From: Gammaproteobacteria bacterium | GTDB lineage: Bacteria; Pseudomonadota; Gammaproteobacteria; GCA-001735895 | Assembly (NCBI GenBank): GCA_003645435.1 | Contig: QNFD01000151.1 | Coordinates: forward strand, 1-6,670 | Length of the DNA: 6,670 nt | Reading direction: 5' to 3' | Part shown: positions 1 through 3,733 of the stretch, one piece after another | How positions within the stretch are numbered: position 1 is the first letter of the stretch | Layout: each line of letters opens with the position of its first letter | Position numbers and translations under genes: made by a program | Notes under the pieces: generated by a model | The model's database searches: none | The model's input: only the letters and a program-made list of their open reading frames with translations | What the model was told of the DNA's origin: nothing

Positions 1-557
1 ACGTCCAGGTATAGCGGATCGGTCAGGGGCTGGGTTATCGGACCAGTCGTGCCCTTCGAGGTTTTTCCCGTGATTACCTTAATAGATGTGCCGAGTCGAG
101 TTTCGTTTGGAATACTGCCGGCATCGTGTTCCTGGTAAAACGGTTCCGTCATCTTGTGCGCGGCGGGAAGATTGACCCAGAGCTGAAAGCCTTCGAGTCG
201 GCCATTTTCCTGCTCCGGCATTTCCGAGTGTACTATGCCCTTGCCGGCAGTCATCCACTGGATACCACCCGCTTCGATGACACCTTCATTGCCGGCGCTA
301 TCCTTGTGCCGCATACGGCCTTCCAGCAAATAGGTCACGGTTTCGAATCCGCGATGGGGGTGGGATGGAAAACCGGCGATATAGTCATCGGGATTATCCG
401 ACCGAAATGCATCCAGCAGCAGGAATGGATCGAGGTCCGGCAAAGCGGGTTGGCCGATTACCCGAACCAGTTTGACACCTGCACCGTCAGTAGCCGGCAT
501 CCCCGTGATCAGGCTCCGAAGTCTCCGTGTTTCATATTTACTCTCATCAGCATTCAT
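1..557 (-). CDS. Pirin family protein (3' end outside window)
   Basis: Bicupin metalloprotein of the pirin family. Some members are quercetin 2,3-dioxygenases and others act as redox-sensing cofactors; substrate cannot be told from sequence. The ATG at 557 begins MNADESKYETRR, and the frame stays open to the window edge (185 codons), so roughly the last third of a usual 280-300 aa pirin is missing. The N-terminal cupin is unmistakable: HPHRGFETVTY at residues 66-76 and the segment around GIVHSEMP at 107-114. By family knowledge the metal ligands are His66, His68, His110 and Glu112, all present. An AAAGGG ribosome site lies 7 nt before the ATG. The gene is third in line after doxX-like and azoR-like genes on the same strand, 91 bp behind the latter, so it may be in their operon or have its own promoter in that gap. 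The plus-strand open frame over this region is its antisense shadow. Confidence 0.93.
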   Translation of the reverse strand, partial: MNADESKYETRRLRSLITGMPATDGAGVKLVRVIGQPALPDLDPFLLLDAFRSDNPDDYIAGFPSHPHRGFETVTYLLEGRMRHKDSAGNEGVIEAGGIQWMTAGKGIVHSEMPEQENGRLEGFQLWVNLPAAHKMTEPFYQEHDAGSIPNETRLGTSIKVITGKTSKGTTGPITQPLTDPLYLD

Positions 558-589
558 GTTTTTACCCTTTATTGTGGCGAGGCTTGCAG

Positions 590-631
590 AGAATTCCCTG
601 TCAGTGCCATGTATGGAATCAGAATTCCCTG
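590..631. repeat. Pair of 11-bp direct repeats upstream of pirin gene
   Basis: AGAATTCCCTG occurs at 590-600 and again at 621-631, in the 91-bp gap between the azoR-like stop and the pirin start. The copies are 31 bp apart, close to three helical turns, so a protein could bind both on one DNA face. Between them is a short CCAT-GT-ATGG inverted repeat. The spacing suggests a regulatory site for the pirin gene, but nothing in the sequence names the binding protein, and chance is not excluded. Confidence 0.35.
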
Positions 632-648
632 CGCCCGGGGTGATAGTT

Positions 649-1266
649 TTACGCGGCAACATGGCTAAACCCATAACTTTTTTCGATTTGGTCCAACGCA
701 CCCGCGTAACTACTCTCTGCATCAACATTCATCTGGTCTGCCGCGATAATATTGACATCCTCGATGCCAATGAAGCGCAATACCTGTTTTAAATAATCGC
801 TGACAAAATCTACCGGGCTTTGCAATGGCACGCCGCCGGTAGTGATGACGATATCGAAACGCTTGTTTTTAATCAGGCCAACGGGACCATCAGCAGTATA
901 CTGGAAGGTGACGCCGGCACGGCAAATTAGGTCGATCCAGGACTTTAATGTCGCCGGAATGCCAAAGTTGTACATCGGCGTTGTTAACACGATGTGATCT
1001 GCGTGTTTGATTTCATCGATTAACAGATCAGAAAATACGAGTTGCCGTCGCTGATCCTCGCTGCGATCCTGCGCCGGGGTAAAATTGGCGCCGACCCACG
1101 ATTCATCGATAAAGAATAAATCCTGATTCAAATCACGCTGATTTACCCCAATGTTTTGGTACTGGGTTTCGAGTTTTTCTATCAGCTTGTCCCCCAGTTT
1201 TTTGCTGTTAGAGTTCGAGACGTTTGCACTCGCATCGATGCGAAGAATACGTGTTTTTGAGTTCAC
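649..1266 (-). CDS. azoR: FMN-dependent NADH-azoreductase / quinone reductase (AzoR family)
   Basis: Cytoplasmic flavodoxin-fold enzyme that uses NAD(P)H and bound FMN for two-electron reduction of quinones and, in vitro, azo dyes. It is 205 aa from the chosen start, matching E. coli AzoR (about 200 aa). Visible family marks are the first beta strand ending in the phosphate-binding loop (RILRIDAS, residues 6-13), the FMN-binding PMYNFGIP at 97-104 followed by TLKSWID, the RAGVTFQY segment at 116-123, and a TTGG loop near 142-145. Two GTG starts are possible: 1275 (208 aa) and 1266. I chose 1266 because AGGTGA sits 5 nt before it, whereas 1275 has no convincing ribosome site. It lies 42 bp behind the DoxX-family gene (33 bp if started at 1275), which implies co-transcription. 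The neighbours suggest a role in quinone or electrophile detoxification. Family assignment is firm; the natural substrate is inferred. Confidence 0.9.
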   Translation of the reverse strand: MNSKTRILRIDASANVSNSNSKKLGDKLIEKLETQYQNIGVNQRDLNQDLFFIDESWVGANFTPAQDRSEDQRRQLVFSDLLIDEIKHADHIVLTTPMYNFGIPATLKSWIDLICRAGVTFQYTADGPVGLIKNKRFDIVITTGGVPLQSPVDFVSDYLKQVLRFIGIEDVNIIAADQMNVDAESSYAGALDQIEKSYGFSHVAA

Positions 1267-1271
1267 CTTGT

Positions 1272-1277
1272 TCACCT
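1272..1277 (-). promoter_or_regulatory. Ribosome binding site deciding the azoR start
   Basis: AGGTGA on the minus strand, 5 nt before the GTG at 1266. It overlaps the alternative upstream GTG at 1275, so the two starts cannot both use this site; this favours the shorter protein. Confidence 0.55.
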
Positions 1278-1308
1278 GCTTGTTAATGGGTTTAAGTAAT
1301 GGGTTGAA

Positions 1309-1695
1309 TTAATTGTTTGAATTTATGGCCCATTGGCCGGGGCCATGGACGAACAGCAGCAGAAAAGCGCCGCTAATAGCGATATTTTTCATGAACAAAA
1401 TCATTTCCATTTGCTGGCCGAAGTCGCTGTGAAAAATGATTGCGGCAAGAAATGTGAATCCGCCCAGCAGGAAGGCCGCTATTTTAGTCTGGTAGCCCAG
1501 TAATACCGCGATACCGCCGAGTAATTCCAGCGCGATGACAGCAGGTAACAGCATACCGGGTACACCCACCGATTCCATATAACCCTGGGTACCCGCATAG
1601 CCACCTATTTTGCTGAAACCGGCCATGATAAAGATGATCGCGATCATTGAGCGCCCGATTAAAGTTGATGCGTTATTGATGTTTACCTTATTCAT
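1309..1695 (-). CDS. DoxX family membrane protein
   Basis: Small inner-membrane protein of 128 aa with four predicted helices at about residues 12-28, 48-67, 71-88 and 98-117. The family's pattern is visible: R15 then F22 and AGFSK (25-29) in helix 1, ALELLGGIAVLLG (55-67) in helix 2, and MKN (102-104) opening helix 4. The biochemical role of DoxX proteins is poorly known; family members are often linked to thiol, thiosulfate-quinone or quinone stress. In E. coli the DoxX-family gene yqjF is induced through the LysR regulator YhaJ by hydroxylated aromatic (quinone-forming) compounds, which parallels this locus. AGAGG lies 7 nt before the ATG. It is first in the operon, divergent from the LysR gene, and followed by azoR and pirin. 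Name DoxX is a family call; it is not shown to be DoxX of thiosulfate:quinone oxidoreductase. Confidence 0.9.
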   Translation of the reverse strand: MNKVNINNASTLIGRSMIAIIFIMAGFSKIGGYAGTQGYMESVGVPGMLLPAVIALELLGGIAVLLGYQTKIAAFLLGGFTFLAAIIFHSDFGQQMEMILFMKNIAISGAFLLLFVHGPGQWAINSNN

Positions 1696-1739
1696 TTTGT
1701 TGCCTCTTGTTAATTGATAGTAGTATTATTGTTGTTCTA

Positions 1740-1751
1740 TATTTTAAAATA
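1740..1751. repeat. 12-bp AT palindrome next to the dyad
   Basis: TATTTTAAAATA is its own reverse complement and abuts the AACAGTG arm. It lies where the -10 region of the divergent doxX promoter is expected, so it may be promoter DNA that melts easily rather than a protein site. Confidence 0.35.
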
Positions 1752-1777
1752 AACAGTGAATAAATGAAAACACTGTT
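1752..1777. repeat. Perfect inverted repeat, candidate LysR operator
   Basis: AACAGTG (1752-1758) and CACTGTT (1771-1777) are exact reverse complements separated by 12 bp of AT-rich sequence. LysR-type regulators bind dyads in the gap between their own gene and a divergent target, exactly this position. It ends 17 bp before the lysR ATG, well placed for autorepression. The arms are further apart than in a canonical centred T-N11-A box, so the assignment rests on symmetry and position. Confidence 0.55.
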
Positions 1778-1794
1778 CTCATAAAAGGAACAAT

Positions 1795-2688
1795 ATGAAT
1801 AAGTTTGAAGAACTCGAATCCTTCGTGGCCGTAGTTGACAATCAAAGCTTTAGTGCTGCTGCCGATAAACTGGGGGTAGCCAAGTCGATGCTGAGCCGGC
1901 GTGTGCGTGATCTGGAAAAACGCATGGGGGTACAATTGATGCAACGCACCACGCGAACCCTGTCTTTGACCGATACCGGCAGACATTTTTATCAACGCTC
2001 GGTCAGTTTGCTGGCCGACCTGAGCGATGCTGAGCAAATGGTTTCGGACTCGCAGTGCAGTTTATCAGGCAAGATAAAACTCGCAGCCGGGGTTGGCATA
2101 GGCATAGGCCAGCTTTCCAAACCTATCGCTGAATTTATGCTGCAGCATCCAGAAATTGAAATTGCCGTCGACCTGAATGATCGGCAAATCGATTTAATTG
2201 CAGAGGGATTTGACCTGGCCGTGCGCATTGGCCAAATGCAGGACTCTAGCCTGATCGCGCGTAAACTGGCCAGTGTGCATTTCGCGATCTGTGCCAGCCC
2301 TGAATATCTCGACAAGCATGGTGAACCGCAGCATCCTTCGCAATTATCTGGTCATCAGCTAATGGTATACAGTAATGTGCAGGTTGGTCAGCAATGGTTT
2401 TATCAGGAAAATGGCAAGCGTGTTACTCTCAGGGTGAAAAGCAGGTTGAGTGCCAATAACGGTGAGTTGCTGGCGAAAGTCGCCTGCCATGGCCTGGCAA
2501 TTACTTCGGGGCCGCTGTTTTATCTACAGGGCTATATCGATCGAGGCGAACTGATACCGATTTTAACCGACTATCCTGCTCCGGAATCCGGCATGTACGC
2601 GGTATACCCTCCGGGACGGATAGTCACGCGCCGGGTCAAAATATTGAGTGATTCCCTGTTCGAGTACTTCCGTAATAGCAGTATATAG
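1795..2688 (+). CDS. LysR family transcriptional regulator
   Basis: Cytoplasmic DNA-binding regulator of 297 aa, normal for the family. The N-terminal winged helix-turn-helix is clear: SFSAAADKLGVAKSMLSRRV at residues 18-37, then LEKRMGVQLMQRTTRTLSLTDTG through residue 62, followed by a linker helix to about 86. Residues from about 92 to the end form the periplasmic-binding-protein-like effector domain, with FDLAVRIG and SSLIARKLA typical of the large CrgA-like branch. The effector cannot be read from sequence. It is transcribed away from the doxX-azoR-pirin genes, the usual layout for a LysR regulator and its target; an oxidised aromatic or quinone-like inducer is an inference from those targets. 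AAAGGA lies 5 nt before the ATG at 1795. The downstream gene dcd is on the same strand, 120 bp away, and unrelated in function. Confidence 0.93.
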   Translation: MNKFEELESFVAVVDNQSFSAAADKLGVAKSMLSRRVRDLEKRMGVQLMQRTTRTLSLTDTGRHFYQRSVSLLADLSDAEQMVSDSQCSLSGKIKLAAGVGIGIGQLSKPIAEFMLQHPEIEIAVDLNDRQIDLIAEGFDLAVRIGQMQDSSLIARKLASVHFAICASPEYLDKHGEPQHPSQLSGHQLMVYSNVQVGQQWFYQENGKRVTLRVKSRLSANNGELLAKVACHGLAITSGPLFYLQGYIDRGELIPILTDYPAPESGMYAVYPPGRIVTRRVKILSDSLFEYFRNSSI

Positions 2689-2743
2689 GCTTCCCGGGGG
2701 CTCAATCTGGACTGCTCGCAGGAATGATTTGCTTTGTTAGCGC

Positions 2744-2758
2744 TGGCGATAGACGCCA
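2744..2758 (+). other. Small hairpin between lysR and dcd
   Basis: TGGCG and CGCCA form a 5-bp stem around a 5-nt loop. No T-run follows, so it is not a standard intrinsic terminator; it could weakly separate lysR from dcd transcription, or be chance. Confidence 0.2.
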
Positions 2759-2766
2759 CCCCCCTG

Positions 2767-2779
2767 ATATCGATATACT
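2767..2779 (+). promoter_or_regulatory. Possible -10 region for dcd
   Basis: TATACT at 2774-2779, one base from the consensus -10 box, lies 30 bp before the dcd start and overlaps the 10-bp palindrome ATATCGATAT (2767-2776). I find no good -35 at the right distance, so the call is weak. Confidence 0.3.
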
Positions 2780-2797
2780 GCCGCGATATTTTTTACC

Positions 2798-2803
2798 GGG
2801 TGA
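2798..2803 (+). promoter_or_regulatory. Ribosome binding site supporting the TTG start of dcd
   Basis: GGGTGA 5 nt before the TTG at 2809. It overlaps the competing GTG codon at 2800-2802, which therefore has no such site of its own. Confidence 0.5.
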
Positions 2804-2808
2804 ACGAA

Positions 2809-3375
2809 TTGAGCATTAAATCAGATTTATGGATTCGCCGCATGGCCAAGGCCGAGGGCATGATCGAGCCATTTGAAGCAGGACAGGTACGAGAATCGGA
2901 AAATGGCAGAATCATTTCTTACGGCACCTCGAGCTATGGTTATGATGTGCGTTGCGCGAATGAATTTAAGATTTTCACCAATATCAATTCAGCTATAGTC
3001 GATCCCAAAAACTTCGACGCCAACAGTTTTGTCGATGTGCAGTCTGATGTCTGTATTATCCCGCCGAATTCCTTCGCCCTGGCACGAACCGTGGAATTTT
3101 TTCGCATACCGCGAAATGTGTTAACCGTCTGCCTCGGCAAGTCGACCTACGCGCGCTGCGGCATCATCGTCAATGTCACTCCGCTGGAGCCCGAGTGGGA
3201 AGGGCACGTGACGCTTGAATTTTCAAACACATCGCCGTTACCCGCCAAGATCTACGCCAACGAAGGCGTTGCCCAAATGTTGTTTTTTGAGTCAGATGAA
3301 GTCTGTGAAACCTCTTATAAGGATCGAGGCGGCAAATATCAGGGCCAGAAAGGGGTCACCTTGCCGAAGGCCTGA
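2809..3375 (+). CDS. dcd: dCTP deaminase
   Basis: Trimeric cytoplasmic enzyme (EC 3.5.4.13) that deaminates dCTP to dUTP, the main bacterial supply of dUMP for thymidylate synthesis. From the TTG at 2809 the protein is 188 aa and starts [12 protein letters not shown], matching the Pseudomonas-type Dcd N-terminus. Conserved blocks include [12 protein letters not shown] (37-48), IVDPKNFD (63-70), the GKSTYARCG active-site segment (110-118) with Ser112 and Arg116, and TLEFSN (135-140) whose Glu137 corresponds to the catalytic glutamate of E. coli Dcd. The C-terminal [13 protein letters not shown] closes over the nucleotide in known structures. A GTG at 2800 (191 aa) and a more distant in-frame upstream start are possible, but GGGTGA 5 nt before the TTG and the family N-terminus favour TTG. 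It appears intact and stands alone, with two gene relics right behind its stop. Confidence 0.97.
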   Translation: MSIKSDLWIRRMAKAEGMIEPFEAGQVRESENGRIISYGTSSYGYDVRCANEFKIFTNINSAIVDPKNFDANSFVDVQSDVCIIPPNSFALARTVEFFRIPRNVLTVCLGKSTYARCGIIVNVTPLEPEWEGHVTLEFSNTSPLPAKIYANEGVAQMLFFESDEVCETSYKDRGGKYQGQKGVTLPKA

Positions 3376-3386
3376 GGTTTGGTGTA

Positions 3387-3461
3387 CGAATCATTATAAA
3401 AGTAATTGCCCTCCAGAGTATCACGGCTGTTTGCCAGTCAGGCATTAAGCGCAATGAGCTT
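3387..3461 (-). pseudogene. Internal relic of a HAD-IB phosphatase gene
   Basis: These 75 bp align without gaps to 6327-6401 inside the intact HAD phosphatase gene of this window, in the same orientation, with 58 of 75 identical bases by my count and mostly transitions between them. In the matching minus-strand frame it reads like the segment from the motif III lysine to the first Asp of motif IV: KLIALNA, stop, LANSR, then LEGNYFYNDS, against KVVALNAWLADNR and LEGSYFYSDS in the intact gene (16 of 25 residues identical). A tryptophan codon TGG has become TGA. Neither end of the HAD gene is present: similarity stops about 11 bp from the dcd stop on one side and meets an Lrp-like relic on the other. 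It is a dead fragment of a paralogue or old duplicate and cannot code for an enzyme. Confidence 0.8.
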
Positions 3462-3606
3462 CCGCTGCCGGCAACTGAGTGCGGAATTTAACACGGCCAA
3501 ATGCAAAGCTGGATTCAAGCTCAGAAATACCGGCAATGCGAGTCAGCTTTTCCCTGACGAAAGTTTCATACTGAAGCATCCCCTGACTAACCACATTTAG
3601 CAAATT
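3445..3606 (-). pseudogene. C-terminal relic of an Lrp/AsnC family regulator
   Basis: The minus-strand frame reads 53 codons to a TAA at 3447-3445 and resembles the end of the RAM (effector) domain of Lrp/AsnC proteins: NLLNVVSQGM, then YETFVREKLTRIAGISELES, then SFAFGRVKFRTQLP. Typical members have YLL-VVV-DM, YE-F-REKLTRIPGV, SSFALK-VKY-T-LP at these places. There is no HTH domain: before about 3606 the frame loses similarity and soon has two stops. The true Lrp-like part ends near 3472, and the last eight codons run into the HAD-derived fragment. So this is a 5'-truncated gene remnant fused to another remnant. Recognition is by pattern memory from one short segment, though the match is consistent over about 45 residues. 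It faces away from the oxidoreductase gene, where a divergent regulator might once have stood. Confidence 0.72.
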
Positions 3607-3650
3607 CCTAATGCTGGCCCGGACGTTTCATCATATGCTCGCGCTCTTGC

Positions 3651-3678
3651 TTGTTGGCCTGCTTCGCTACAATATACT
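3651..3678 (+). promoter_or_regulatory. Probable promoter of the GcvT-fused oxidoreductase gene
   Basis: TTGTTG (3651-3656) and TATACT (3673-3678) are separated by 16 bp, a reasonable sigma-70-type pair. It would start transcription about 50 bp before the ATG at 3734. The overlapping TACAAT at 3668-3673 is an alternative -10. The pair was read by eye only. Confidence 0.45.
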
Positions 3679-3718
3679 GGTGAATTTGAACTTTTGAAAC
3701 AATGTAACATTTATCCTT

Positions 3719-3725
3719 GGGGGGA
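3719..3725 (+). promoter_or_regulatory. Ribosome binding site of the oxidoreductase gene
   Basis: GGGGGGA, 8 nt before the ATG at 3734. It is G-rich rather than a classic AGGAGG, but is the only purine run at a fitting distance and supports this ATG. Confidence 0.5.
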
Positions 3726-3733
3726 CTAGATCA

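Larger units (their letters stand above)
1696..1794. promoter_or_regulatory. Divergent promoter region between doxX-like and lysR genes
   Basis: A 99-bp AT-rich gap between two divergent start codons. It should hold the promoters of both transcription units and the LysR-type regulator's operator. On the minus strand a weak TTTATT (1759-1764) and TATAGA (1736-1741) pair with 17-bp spacing could drive the doxX operon; the -35 would lie inside the dyad described separately. On the plus strand AAAGGA (1784-1789) is the lysR ribosome site, 5 nt from its ATG. Promoter boxes are my reading by eye and uncertain; the role of the gap follows from gene layout. Confidence 0.6.

Noticed and set aside
126..668. 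180-aa plus-strand open frame
   Set aside because: It is antisense to the pirin gene and to the end of azoR; its protein resembles nothing I know, while the minus strand gives a clear pirin.
2734..2808. N-terminal extension of dcd from an upstream in-frame start
   Set aside because: The extra 25 residues match nothing in dCTP deaminases, and the ribosome site and family N-terminus point to 2809.
3406..3600. 64-aa plus-strand open frame in the gap after dcd
   Set aside because: It is the antisense of the Lrp-like and HAD-like relics, has no recognisable protein features and no clear ribosome site.
3597..3710. 37-codon minus-strand frame starting at ATG 3710 with AAGGA close upstream
   Set aside because: The spacing from AAGGA to ATG is only 3 nt, the peptide is not recognisable, and the stretch is better explained as promoter and leader of the plus-strand oxidoreductase gene.
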